A stretch of DNA of 14,915 nt, from NCBI GenBank assembly GCA_043762325.1, contig JAYUMU010000142.1, forward strand, positions 1 to 14,915, written 5' to 3'. This document shows, piece after piece, positions 1 to 6,426 of the stretch (position 1 is the first letter of the stretch; each line of letters starts with the position of its first letter). The position numbers were made by a program, and so were the translations under genes. This stretch comes from JANXSS01 sp025356535. GTDB taxonomy: Bacteria; Pseudomonadota; Gammaproteobacteria; Burkholderiales; Burkholderiaceae_D. Below the pieces are notes generated by a model. The model ran no database searches. It saw nothing but the letters and a program-made list of their open reading frames with translations, and was not told the DNA's origin.

Positions 1-42
1 GGCCCCTTTCCGTATGTAATCACAACCAGGACAACCGCAGCA

Positions 43-2355
43 ATGGACTCGATGATTGGTCAAAAAGAAGAATTGCGCCTGCAATTACGACAGGCAGCGC
101 TTGAATATCATGAATTCCCAACCCCCGGCAAGATCAGCGTCACGCCCACCAAGCAGCTGACCAATCAGCGCGACCTGGCGCTGGCATATACGCCCGGCGT
201 GGCGGCTGCCTGTGAAGAGATCGCCCGCGACCCGGCAACGTCCTATCGCTATACCGCGCGCGGCAACCTGGTCGCCGTGATCACCAACGGCACTGCCGTG
301 CTGGGCCTTGGCAACATCGGACCGCTGGCATCGAAACCGGTCATGGAAGGCAAGGCCGTACTGTTCAAGAAATTCGCCGGCGTCGACGTGTTCGACATCG
401 AGATCAACGAAAACGATCCCGACAAACTGTGCGACATCATCGCCTCGCTCGAGCCGACCTTCGGCGGCATCAACCTCGAAGACATCAAGGCGCCGGAATG
501 CTTCTACATCGAGCGCAAGCTGCGCGACCGCATGAAGATTCCGGTTTTCCATGACGACCAGCACGGCACCGCGATCATCGTCGGTGCGGCGATCCTCAAT
601 GCGCTGAAAGTGGTGGGCAAGGACATCAAGAAGGTCAAGCTGGTGGTTTCCGGCGCCGGCGCGGCCGCGCTGGCCTGCCTGGACCTGATCGTCGACATGG
701 GTTTTCCGATCGAAAACATCTACGTGACCGATCTGGCCGGCGTGGTCTATGTCGGCCGTGTCGAACTGATGGATGCCGACAAGGACCGCTTCGCCAAGGT
801 GACCGAGGCCCGCACGCTGGCCGAAGTCATACCCGAGGCCGACATTTTCCTCGGCCTGTCGGCCGGCGGCGTGTTGAAGCCGCAGATGGTGCGCGACATG
901 GCGGCGCGTCCGATCATTTTGGCGCTGGCAAATCCGACGCCGGAAATCCTGCCCGAGGAAGTATTCGCCGTGCGAACGGACGCCGTGATGTGCACCGGCC
1001 GCTCGGATTTTCCGAACCAGGTCAACAATGTCCTGTGCTTTCCGTACATCTTCCGTGGCGCACTCGACTGCGGCGCCACCACCATCACCCGCGAGATGGA
1101 AATTGCTACCGTCCATGCGATTGCCGAACTGGCGCAGGCCGAGCAGTCCGACATCGTCGCCTCGACCTACGGCATCACCAATCTGAGCTTCGGCCCGGAA
1201 TACCTGATTCCGAAACCGTTCGATCCGCGCCTGATGATCAAGATCGCGCCAGCCGTGGCAAAGGCAGCGCAAGAGTCGGGCGTGGCCACGCGTCCGATCA
1301 CCGACATGGATGCCTACGTCGACCGCTTGCAGCAGTTCGTCTATCACAGCGGCACCTTCATGAAGCCGATCTTCCAGGTCGCCAAGAAGGCGCCGGCGGC
1401 ACGCAAGCGCATCGTCTTTGCCGAGGGCGAGGAAGAGCGCGTCCTGCGCGCGGTGCAGGTGGTGGTTGACGAAAAGCTGGCAAAGCCGATCCTGGTCGGC
1501 CGCCCGGCGGTGCTGCTGCAGCGCATCGAGAAATTCGGCCTGCGCCTGCGCCCCGACGTCGATTTCGAAGTCATCAATCCCGAGTTCGACGAGCGCTATC
1601 GCGATTACTGGCAGACCTACCTGGCCATGACGATTCGCAGTGGCGGCACCGAGCAGTATGCACGGCTGGAAATGCGCCGTCGCCACACACTCATCGGCGC
1701 CATGATGATCCACAAGGGCGACGCCGACGGCATGATCTGCGGCACCTATGGCACCACCGACATCCACCTGCGCTACATCGACCAGGTCATCGGCAAGCGC
1801 TCCGGCGTGAACGTCTATGCCGCGATGAACGGCCTGATCCTGCAGGACCGCCAACTGGTGCTGGTCGACACGCACGTCAACGAAAACCCGACGGCAGAAC
1901 AGCTGGCCGAGATCACCATCCTGGCAGCCGAAGAGATGAAACGCTTCGGCCTGCTGCCGCGCGCCGCGCTCCTGTCGCATTCGAACTTCGGTTCGAGCAA
2001 CAGCGAATCGGCCCGCAAGATGCGTGCTGCGCTTGCCATCATCCGCCAGAATGCACCGGAACTCGAAGTCGACGGCGAGATGCACGGCGACACGGCGTTG
2101 AGCGCCAAGCTACTGAAAAGCGTGATGCCCGATTCGCCGTTGAAGCGCGATGCCAACCTGCTGGTGCTGCCGAACATCGACGCGGCCAATATTGCCTACA
2201 ACCTGTTGAAGACGACGGCTGGCAACGGCGTGGCAATCGGCCCGATCCTGCTTGGCTGCGCCAAGCCAGTGCATATCCTGACGCCATCGGCCACCGTGCG
2301 CCGGATCGTCAACATGACGGCGCTGTGCGTGGTTGATATCGTTTCGGATCGCTGA
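43..2355 (+). CDS. maeB: NADP-dependent malic enzyme (MaeB type, with C-terminal phosphotransacetylase-like domain)
   Basis: The 770-aa product should oxidatively decarboxylate malate to pyruvate and CO2 in the cytosol, normally with NADP+, linking the TCA cycle to pyruvate and NADPH supply. The malic N-terminal domain (about 15-150) carries AYTPGV (Y49) and the EGKAVLFKKFAG lysine segment near 102-113. FHDDQHGT (D171, D172) marks the metal-binding site. The NAD(P) domain follows with a VSGAGAAAL glycine motif at 202-210 and NNVLCFPYIFRGALD near 328-342. From about 430 to the end it resembles phosphate acetyl/butyryltransferase; in known MaeB proteins this domain is regulatory and senses acetyl-CoA rather than acting as a PTA. 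The length is normal for the hybrid class. The start at 43 has AGGAC about 10 bases upstream; ATG 52 is an alternative. Cofactor preference is inferred from the family, not read from the sequence. Confidence 0.96.
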   Translation: MDSMIGQKEELRLQLRQAALEYHEFPTPGKISVTPTKQLTNQRDLALAYTPGVAAACEEIARDPATSYRYTARGNLVAVITNGTAVLGLGNIGPLASKPVMEGKAVLFKKFAGVDVFDIEINENDPDKLCDIIASLEPTFGGINLEDIKAPECFYIERKLRDRMKIPVFHDDQHGTAIIVGAAILNALKVVGKDIKKVKLVVSGAGAAALACLDLIVDMGFPIENIYVTDLAGVVYVGRVELMDADKDRFAKVTEARTLAEVIPEADIFLGLSAGGVLKPQMVRDMAARPIILALANPTPEILPEEVFAVRTDAVMCTGRSDFPNQVNNVLCFPYIFRGALDCGATTITREMEIATVHAIAELAQAEQSDIVASTYGITNLSFGPEYLIPKPFDPRLMIKIAPAVAKAAQESGVATRPITDMDAYVDRLQQFVYHSGTFMKPIFQVAKKAPAARKRIVFAEGEEERVLRAVQVVVDEKLAKPILVGRPAVLLQRIEKFGLRLRPDVDFEVINPEFDERYRDYWQTYLAMTIRSGGTEQYARLEMRRRHTLIGAMMIHKGDADGMICGTYGTTDIHLRYIDQVIGKRSGVNVYAAMNGLILQDRQLVLVDTHVNENPTAEQLAEITILAAEEMKRFGLLPRAALLSHSNFGSSNSESARKMRAALAIIRQNAPELEVDGEMHGDTALSAKLLKSVMPDSPLKRDANLLVLPNIDAANIAYNLLKTTAGNGVAIGPILLGCAKPVHILTPSATVRRIVNMTALCVVDIVSDR

Positions 2356-2801
2356 CCGGTCGGCCTAGCCGCGAATCGGGCCACGCCCGTTCCTTAGGTG
2401 CGGCGCGGGGCGGTCGCGATGATCGTCGAAGAAGACGTTCGGCGCGAAGGCAGTCAAATGCTTGCCTTTGCCATGCCGCATTTTTAAAAGTCTTACATTG
2501 ATCGCCCCACCCCGCGCAGGCCGCACGGGCATGGCGCGACCTGCGTCGGTGACGTACGTGCTGTTACAAGCGCGGCACGGGTGAGGCTGGCACGGCAATC
2601 CACGGCCTGCCTAGGGCATCTGGCCCACCGAAGCATGCCGGGGGCTAAATTTCATAACCATTTGAATCGTCATCTGCCGGGTCTGTTGCGCGAAAAATTT
2701 ATTATCAGGTTTTTGCGAAGTAATGATTCTAAGTTGTTCGGTTTATCCTGAAGGCTTCCTGGCGCACAATCCTTTCACTCTAACAACGAAAGGAAAGCAT
2801 C
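2356..2801. other. Intergenic region between maeB and the hpf-like gene
   Basis: No convincing gene occupies these 446 bases. Just after maeB there is a small GC hairpin (cgggc-cac-gcccg, 2377-2389) followed by a T-containing tract, a weak terminator candidate. On the minus strand, 2365-2460 reads as a short peptide resembling the end of a cytosolic 5'-nucleotidase (see findings). The second half becomes AT-rich (about 2640-2780) and presumably holds the hpf promoter. I could not pick out a confident -35/-10 pair, a sigma-54 site or a riboswitch. Confidence 0.5.
2377..2395 (+). terminator. Weak candidate terminator after maeB
   Basis: A 5-bp GC stem (cgggc/gcccg) with a 3-base loop starts 22 bases after the maeB stop and is followed by ttcctt. 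The stem is short and the T tract is interrupted, so this is tentative. Confidence 0.3.
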
Positions 2802-3170
2802 ATGGAACTTTCTATGGTCGCCAAAGATTTCACCTTCAGCCCTGCCCTTAAAGGGCACGTCGAACGTCGCGCGCATTCCGCTCTTTCCCGCATTCGTCAC
2901 AAGGTCTCTCGCATTGCCGTTCGTCTGTCCGACCTGAACGGTCCACGCGGCGGACGAGACAAGGCGTGCCTGATCAGCATCATCATGCCGGGCCATCCTG
3001 AAATCGTGGTCCGCGATGTAAAGGAAGACATGTACGTTGCCATCGACAGTGCACTCAAGCGCGCCGCCCACCGCGCACTGCGCCTCATGACCCGCAGCCG
3101 TGTCGTGGAACGGGATTCTTTGCCAAATACCCTGTCGACACAGCATGCCGCAGAGGCAGACATTGGCTGA
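2802..3170 (+). CDS. Short HPF/RaiA-family ribosome hibernation factor
   Basis: The 122-aa product matches the S30AE/HPF-RaiA family, which binds the 30S subunit near the tRNA and mRNA sites and inactivates or dimerises ribosomes in stationary phase or stress. The single compact domain spans about residues 1-105: an N-terminal strand (MELSMVAKDF), a basic helix (ALKGHVERRAHSALSRI), a central strand region and the typical final helix (VKEDMYVAIDSALKRAAHRA). It lacks the long C-terminal dimerisation domain of long HPF, so it is a short form. The start has a good purine-rich site (aaggaaag, 5-6 bases upstream). Its stop overlaps the likely TTG start of the next gene, so the two are probably co-translated. 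The sequence is more divergent than housekeeping HPF, and it could be a stress-specific paralogue. Confidence 0.85.
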   Translation: MELSMVAKDFTFSPALKGHVERRAHSALSRIRHKVSRIAVRLSDLNGPRGGRDKACLISIIMPGHPEIVVRDVKEDMYVAIDSALKRAAHRALRLMTRSRVVERDSLPNTLSTQHAAEADIG

Positions 3171-4125
3171 CACGATCGGCGCCTGGTGGATGTGGGCCGG
3201 GTTTTTCCTGTTCGTCGGGAGCATGGTCGCCGTTGACCTGCTGCTGCTGGGCGGGAAAAGAGCCCATCCGGTGACATTTCGGGAAGCTGCCAGTTGGTCC
3301 GTCGTCTGGGTGGCCATCGCATTGCTGTTCAACGGCCTGCTCTGGTGGTATCTCTCCGGCACGGTTGGCCCGGAAGTAGCCAAGGAAAAGTCGCTGGAAT
3401 TTTTAGCCGGATATGTGATTGAAAAGTCGCTTGCGGTCGACAATATTTTCGTGTGGTTGGTAATTTTCGGCTACTTCGCCGTGCCTGCGGATTACCAGCG
3501 CCGTGTCCTGCTGTACGGCGTGCTTGGGGCAATCGTCATGCGCACCGTGATGGTCTTTGGTGGGGCTTGGCTGATCGCCGAATTCCATTGGATACTCTAT
3601 CTTTTCGGACTGCTTTTGCTGGCTACCGGTATCAAGATGCTGGTTTTTGCGGAGAAGCAGCCGGACCTGGAACGCAATCCGGCATTGCGCTGGATGCGCA
3701 AGCACATGAAGGTGACGCAGTCGTTTCATGCCGAGCGCTTCTTCATCGTCCAGCAGGGGATGCGGTATGCCACACCGTTGTTCCTGGTGCTGGTCTTGGT
3801 GGAAATTACCGACCTCGTGTTCGCCGTCGATAGCATCCCGGCCATCTTCGCCGTGACCAGCGATCCATTCATCGTGCTGACATCGAACGTGTTTGCCATC
3901 CTCGGCCTGCGCGCGATGTATTTTCTGCTTAAGGACGTGGCAGATCGCTTCCACCTGCTCAAATACGGTCTGGCCCTGGTATTAATGTTTGTGGGTACGA
4001 AAATGCTGATCGTGGACTTCTACAAGATTCCGGTTCTGGCGTCACTTGCAGCAGTCGGTTCGATCATCGCTTTGTCCGTCGTCGCGAGCTTGGTCTGGAC
4101 CAAATCGAAAGCACCCTCGTTTTAA
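3163..4125 (+). CDS. TerC/Alx-family integral membrane protein
   Basis: This is a multi-pass inner-membrane protein of the TerC family (320 aa), whose Alx members are linked to manganese export and alkaline or redox stress. About nine hydrophobic segments are visible. Two family signatures with membrane-embedded acidic residues are present: EKSLAVDNIFVWL near 87-99 and EITDLVFAVDSIPAIFAV near 214-231. The open frame extends back to 3100 and has an ATG at 3145, but I prefer TTG 3163: it has AGAGG 6 bases upstream, gives MADTIGAWWMWAGFF, a typical TerC start, and overlaps the hpf stop by 8 bases. ATG 3145 lacks a visible ribosome binding site. Transcription probably ends at the hairpin 4188-4211. 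The substrate is unproven. Confidence 0.92.
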   Translation: MADTIGAWWMWAGFFLFVGSMVAVDLLLLGGKRAHPVTFREAASWSVVWVAIALLFNGLLWWYLSGTVGPEVAKEKSLEFLAGYVIEKSLAVDNIFVWLVIFGYFAVPADYQRRVLLYGVLGAIVMRTVMVFGGAWLIAEFHWILYLFGLLLLATGIKMLVFAEKQPDLERNPALRWMRKHMKVTQSFHAERFFIVQQGMRYATPLFLVLVLVEITDLVFAVDSIPAIFAVTSDPFIVLTSNVFAILGLRAMYFLLKDVADRFHLLKYGLALVLMFVGTKMLIVDFYKIPVLASLAAVGSIIALSVVASLVWTKSKAPSF

Positions 4126-4187
4126 TTTCTTGCGGGGCAGAGAAGTAGACACAAAAGCCGTTTGCGCGGCCTTTTTTGGACAGGCAG

Positions 4188-4211
4188 AAAAAGGCAACGA
4201 AATGCCTTTTT
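4188..4211. terminator. Bidirectional rho-independent terminator after terC
   Basis: A perfect 9-bp stem, aaaaaggca/tgccttttt, encloses the 6-base loop acgaaa. It has a T tract on either strand. It ends the hpf-terC transcript. Before the element inserted it could also have terminated tRNA-Leu transcription coming from the other side. Confidence 0.85.
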
Positions 4212-4247
4212 AATTGAAATTTTTGAACGCGGATATTTGAATTTGAC

Positions 4248-4264
4248 TGGTGCGGGAGCCGGAA
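4248..4264. repeat. Left attachment site (imperfect copy of tRNA-Leu 3' end)
   Basis: The sequence tggtgcgggagccggaa matches tggtgccgggagccggaa at 12579-12596 except for one missing C. It lies at the junction between the terC terminator and the element's arm sites, as expected for the distal attachment site of a tRNA-targeting integrase. Confidence 0.75.
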
Positions 4265-4323
4265 CCCCATTCCGCCTTGTAACCCGCATGGATGCTAGGT
4301 TCTTCGTCGCTGTTTTAAAAATG

Positions 4324-4345
4324 TACCAACAAATATACCAACAAA
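4324..4345. repeat. Left arm-type integrase binding repeats
   Basis: Two copies of taccaacaaa (4324-4333 and 4336-4345) are spaced 12 bases apart. The same unit with the same period is found at 12447-12468 upstream of the integrase gene, in the same orientation. Matching repeats just inside both ends of an integrated element are what arm-type integrase sites look like. Confidence 0.65.
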
Positions 4346-4522
4346 AAAGAAAGTGCCCGCTTGTCGTTGTCTTTTGCAACGCAATGCTATCGCATGCGCT
4401 TCGATGATTCATGAGATGCGAAATTACCTTTTTTGTCCACGTTTTGCATGCGAGATGGATCAAGCCGGTTTCCTGCATCGGGTCGCTAGAGATTTCGGGT
4501 CGCCCCGACCCATTTGCTGATT

Positions 4523-4551
4523 TTGATTGTTTTCGCGTTGGGGAAAATAAT
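4523..4551 (+). promoter_or_regulatory. Candidate promoter of the HTH gene
   Basis: TTGATT (4523-4528) and AATAAT (4546-4551) are separated by 17 bases. Transcription would start near 4558, inside the adjacent inverted repeat. Confidence 0.5.
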
Positions 4552-4569
4552 CTGTACGTGGAAGTACAG
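4552..4569. promoter_or_regulatory. Candidate operator overlapping the transcription start
   Basis: The perfect inverted repeat ctgtac-gtggaa-gtacag abuts the -10 element. Its position suits repression, possibly by the HTH protein encoded 50 bases downstream (inference). Confidence 0.4.
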
Positions 4570-4619
4570 GTGGTTTCCCTCGCCTGCACTCGCCAGACTT
4601 TCGATCCCGCCCCTCCCCG

Positions 4620-4973
4620 GTGCATCTGATTATTACCGCCAGTGAAGTAGCGCAGATGCTTGGCATCAGTCGGCAGGCAGTCTATGACCTGGCCGCGCCG
4701 CATGGCCCGATCCCTTGCTATCGATTCGGCGCCAAGTGCATGCGTTTTGATCCTGCCGCTGTCCTTGAGTACGCGGCGCGCTGCTACTGCACCCCGGCGG
4801 TTACGAATGCCTCTGTTGTGTCCACCATGCCCGGTGTGGTTAGCGAAGCCGAAATGCGCCGGCGCTTTGCAGCAATGGGGTTCCCAATGTCAGCATCAGG
4901 CCGGTGGTTCGCAAGCTCAAGCCAGCGCGGCGATGCTAAAACCCTTCGATTACCCGCTTCAGCGCGTCGATGA
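4620..4973 (+). CDS. Small HTH protein, excisionase/MerR-like (HTH_17 type)
   Basis: The first 57 residues of this 117-aa product form a winged-helix HTH of the excisionase type: ITASEVAQMLGISRQAVYDL is the HTH, followed by a wing-like RFGAKCMRFDPAAVLEYA. Such proteins bind attachment or promoter DNA as recombination directionality factors or repressors. The GTG start has no visible Shine-Dalgarno site, but the frame has a stop at 4548-4550 and no other standard start upstream. The region after residue 57 has no recognisable domain and overlaps the convergent RHH gene by 38 bases, so the natural end may be shorter or the tail degraded. The promoter/operator at 4523-4569 would drive it. It is distinct from the AlpA-like protein encoded further along. 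Confidence 0.65.
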   Translation: MHLIITASEVAQMLGISRQAVYDLAAPHGPIPCYRFGAKCMRFDPAAVLEYAARCYCTPAVTNASVVSTMPGVVSEAEMRRRFAAMGFPMSASGRWFASSSQRGDAKTLRLPASARR

Positions 4974-5085
4974 GCGCCGCCTGTGTGGTCATGCCGGTGC
5001 GATTGCAGTGCTGCTTGAGCAGCCGGTCCTGCTCGGCAGTCAGGCGAATATTGACCTGCTTGGCCTTGATCGGAGCGGTTGACAT
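4936..5085 (-). CDS. 49-aa ribbon-helix-helix (CopG/Arc-like) DNA-binding protein
   Basis: The short product fits a ribbon-helix-helix fold: a beta-strand KQVNIRLT (about 9-16), helix A AEQDRLLKQHCNRTG (17-31) and helix B TTQAALIDALKRVIEGF (33-49). Such proteins are dimeric repressors of plasmid, toxin-antitoxin or mobile-element promoters. I chose the ATG at 5085 because AGGGA lies 8 bases upstream and the fold starts there; the frame is open to 5136. It is divergent from the secreted repeat-protein gene, with an imperfect 23-base palindrome (5119-5141) in the shared intergenic region, and convergent with the HTH gene. No toxin-like partner lies next to it on the same strand. Its target is unknown. 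Confidence 0.7.
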   Translation of the reverse strand: MSTAPIKAKQVNIRLTAEQDRLLKQHCNRTGMTTQAALIDALKRVIEGF

Positions 5086-5109
5086 TTTATTGGTCCCTAA
5101 TGCTATGAC
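5079..5109 (+). promoter_or_regulatory. Tentative promoter toward the secreted repeat-protein gene
   Basis: A consensus -35 TTGACA (5079-5084) overlaps the start codon of the divergent RHH gene. The best -10 (TATGAC, 5104-5109) sits at a long 19-base spacing. The palindrome 5119-5141 would cover the start of this transcript. Weak because of the spacing. Confidence 0.3.
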
Positions 5110-5118
5110 ATTCCAATT

Positions 5119-5141
5119 CGTCAATGGTATCGACACTGACG
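5119..5141. promoter_or_regulatory. Imperfect palindrome, candidate operator for the divergent pair
   Basis: The half sites cgtcaatg and cactgacg match as inverted repeats at 7 of 8 positions around a 7-base centre. They lie between the RHH gene and the secreted repeat-protein gene. RHH repressors commonly bind such sites in their own promoter region. Confidence 0.4.
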
Positions 5142-5222
5142 CCGCTATTTCCTTAAAACAGGGTATTTACTTTTAAGAAGGGTCTGAGCAGGCTAACAAT
5201 GTGTCCCTTTCTCGGAACTTAG

Positions 5223-5618
5223 ATGAAAATTAAAGTGGTTGCGTTATGCCTATCGATTGCGACTCTGCCATTGATGGCGACATCAGCGGAGTGCCTTGGT
5301 TACTCTGGACCGGGTGGAGCGTGCTATTCAGGACCTGGCGGCGGCTTGTACAGTGGCCCTGGGGGTGGCGCGTATTCAGGACCAGGGGGCGGCCTTTATA
5401 CGGGGCCTGGTGGTGGCTTGTATTCTGGTCCCGGTGGAGGAATGTACAGCGGACCTGGGGGCGGCCTTTATAGTGGTCCTGGCGGCGGTATGTACTCTGG
5501 GCCAGGCGGAGGAATCTACACTGGGCCACCTTCCACCGATGGATATAAAGGCCCTTGGAGCCCTTGTATCACCGGCATAAAGGGGGATGCCTGGACCAAA
5601 GAAAACTGCCCAAGATAG
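5223..5618 (+). CDS. Secreted low-complexity protein with Y-[S/T]-G-P-G-G-G octapeptide repeats
   Basis: The 131-aa product starts with a Sec signal peptide (basic start MKIK, hydrophobic 5-18, likely cleavage after A22 in ATSA|E). Residues 27-100 are ten octapeptide units beginning Y-[S/T]-G-P-G-G-G (tyrosines at 27, 35, 43, 51, 59, 67, 75, 83, 91, 99), with the eighth position usually L, M, A or I. A non-repeat tail (101-131) contains YKGPW and two cysteines. Mature cysteines C24, C34, C115 and C129 flank the array on both sides and could form disulfides. There is no lipobox. Composition recalls structural glycine/tyrosine-rich proteins, but the period is 8, not collagen's 3. Codons vary between units, so the repeat is kept at the protein level. 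The start has a modest GGAA site. Function is unknown; an envelope or extracellular role is inferred. Confidence 0.85.
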   Translation: MKIKVVALCLSIATLPLMATSAECLGYSGPGGACYSGPGGGLYSGPGGGAYSGPGGGLYTGPGGGLYSGPGGGMYSGPGGGLYSGPGGGMYSGPGGGIYTGPPSTDGYKGPWSPCITGIKGDAWTKENCPR

Positions 5619-5766
5619 GCCGCTTAAAGAAGAAAGATATTTCCATTTAGTGGGTGCGCGCCCGATGGCATGTAATAGTCCTGTGACGGGAATAATCGAG
5701 TTTTTAGTGCCCAGGCGGTGCCTACTTTTGGTTAGGCATAGCAGCGGGACGTCCTACGTCGGTTTA

Positions 5767-5793
5767 GGGAAGACGTCTGCCCGAATTCTTCCC
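5767..5793. repeat. Inverted repeat gggaaga/tcttccc
   Basis: A perfect 7-base inverted repeat with a 13-base loop. Additional outer complementarity (tagcag 5739-5744 with ctgcta 5793-5798) suggests a larger folded RNA on one strand. It is not followed by a clear T tract, so it is not called a terminator. Confidence 0.35.
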
Positions 5794-6101
5794 TGCTACC
5801 ACCCGTGATCCCCTCCTGCCTGTCGCGGTAAGCACTGATCCGCGCCGTATTTATCGTCGATCCATCAGCATTGTTTCCGCACTTAACTTGATGATTTATC
5901 TACAGTTTTTGCCACTGACTCGCCAGTGCATTCCCGGTCATCGCGTTGTTAATAGCCTGTTTCTATGGGGGATCTACCGGAACCAGCACCCATCACATAC
6001 TTGGCAACGCGTCGCGGCGACTTTTTATCGCGTAGGCAAATTTTCGCACCCTTTTATGGACTCCATAAATTCACGTCGACCTTGCTGTCAGCCAGTAGGT
6101 G

Positions 6102-6157
6102 GGCACGCCGGGAGCGGTTTCTATTTCGCTCTACTTTAGAAACCGTTTCCCGGTGCC
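6102..6157. repeat. Long hairpin at the 3' end of the primase operon
   Basis: Nested arms ggcac/gtgcc, cggga/tcccg and cggtttcta/tagaaaccg (19 pairs in all) are separated only by a 2-base bulge and a small 1 x 2 internal loop, and close on a 13-base loop. It starts 24 bases past the last gene of the leftward operon. It may end or stabilise that mRNA, though no T tract follows. Confidence 0.5.
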
Positions 6158-6160
6158 GTT

Positions 6161-6183
6161 TGATTAAACTTGATTGTTAATCA
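6161..6183. repeat. Inverted repeat tgattaa/ttaatca over the operon's last stop codon
   Basis: A perfect 7-base inverted repeat with a 9-base centre overlaps the stop codon of the 81-aa gene. AT-rich operator-like half sites; role unknown. Confidence 0.3.
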
Positions 6184-6426
6184 ATCTTTTCCCGGTGCCA
6201 AGCCATCCGGCAGCTTCCAGCGGTCGCGGTCCGTGCCCCACATGCCAGGCGGTTGCCACGGCTTATGCTGTGCGACATGATGCATCGCTGATACTGCCAC
6301 GATCACCAGCCGGTCGATCAGTGCCTGGGTGCGTAGCGTCGGGAACAGGTCCGCCCCCATGTCCAGGGCATCAAGCGCGGCATCGCCTGGCATGTAGTCG
6401 ATACGGGTACGTTCAATCTTTGGCAT
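6181..6426 (-). CDS. Hypothetical protein, 81 aa, end of primase operon
   Basis: I do not recognise this 81-aa product. It has no signal peptide or membrane segment. The middle (about 28-50) can form an amphipathic helix, LRTQALIDRLVIVAVSAMHHV, and the C-terminal part is rich in Trp, Pro and Asp (KPWQPPGMWGTDRDRWKLPDG). The start codon lies inside the end of the 154-aa gene (14-base overlap), so it is very probably co-translated as the last gene of the leftward operon. A long hairpin follows it. A role in element replication or copy control would be guesswork. Confidence 0.6.
   Translation of the reverse strand: MPKIERTRIDYMPGDAALDALDMGADLFPTLRTQALIDRLVIVAVSAMHHVAQHKPWQPPGMWGTDRDRWKLPDGLAPGKD

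Larger units (their letters stand above)
4126..4619. other. Intergenic region holding the terC terminator, left attachment site, arm sites and a promoter
   Basis: No gene is supported in these 494 bases. In order they hold the terC terminator (4188-4211), the left copy of the tRNA-Leu 3' end (4248-4264), paired TACCAACAAA arm-type repeats (4324-4345), an AT-rich stretch, and a promoter plus inverted repeat (4523-4569) ahead of the HTH gene. The chromosome-element junction falls within it. Confidence 0.7.
5619..6180. other. Gene-poor stretch after the repeat-protein gene
   Basis: About 560 bases with only short, unconvincing reading frames. Base composition is mixed and there are several inverted repeats: 5719-5738 (tgccta/taggca), 5767-5793 (gggaaga/tcttccc), 6053-6069 (tttatgg/ccataaa) and the long hairpin at 6102-6157. 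It separates the rightward cargo genes from the end of the leftward primase operon. It may contain an RNA gene, but none is recognisable. Confidence 0.5.

Noticed and set aside
85..2085. Long minus-strand open frame opposite maeB
   Set aside because: It is the shadow of a GC-rich gene with clear malic enzyme motifs; its translation is low-complexity and rich in H, D, Q and R with no domain.
2755..2780. Sigma-54 promoter before hpf
   Set aside because: A tggcgca -24-like element exists but there is no GC at the -12 position.
2640..2801. yybP-ykoY (Mn2+) riboswitch upstream of the hpf-terC pair
   Set aside because: Expected for Alx-type genes in some bacteria, but I could not see the conserved loops or a regulatory terminator here.
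4936..5085. Toxin-antitoxin pair involving the RHH protein
   Set aside because: No toxin-like gene lies beside it on the same strand; the neighbours are a convergent HTH gene and a divergent secreted protein gene.
5223..5618. Collagen-like protein
   Set aside because: The repeat period is 8 (Y-[S/T]-G-P-G-G-G-x), not Gly-X-Y triplets.
5719..5744. Integron attC-like site (gttaggc core)
   Set aside because: Only one core-like heptamer is present, without a proper inverse core and stem arrangement, and no integron integrase or cassette structure is seen.
5888..6180. Short plus-strand ORFs in the gene-poor stretch
   Set aside because: No ribosome sites, no domain-like composition, and they overlap several inverted repeats.
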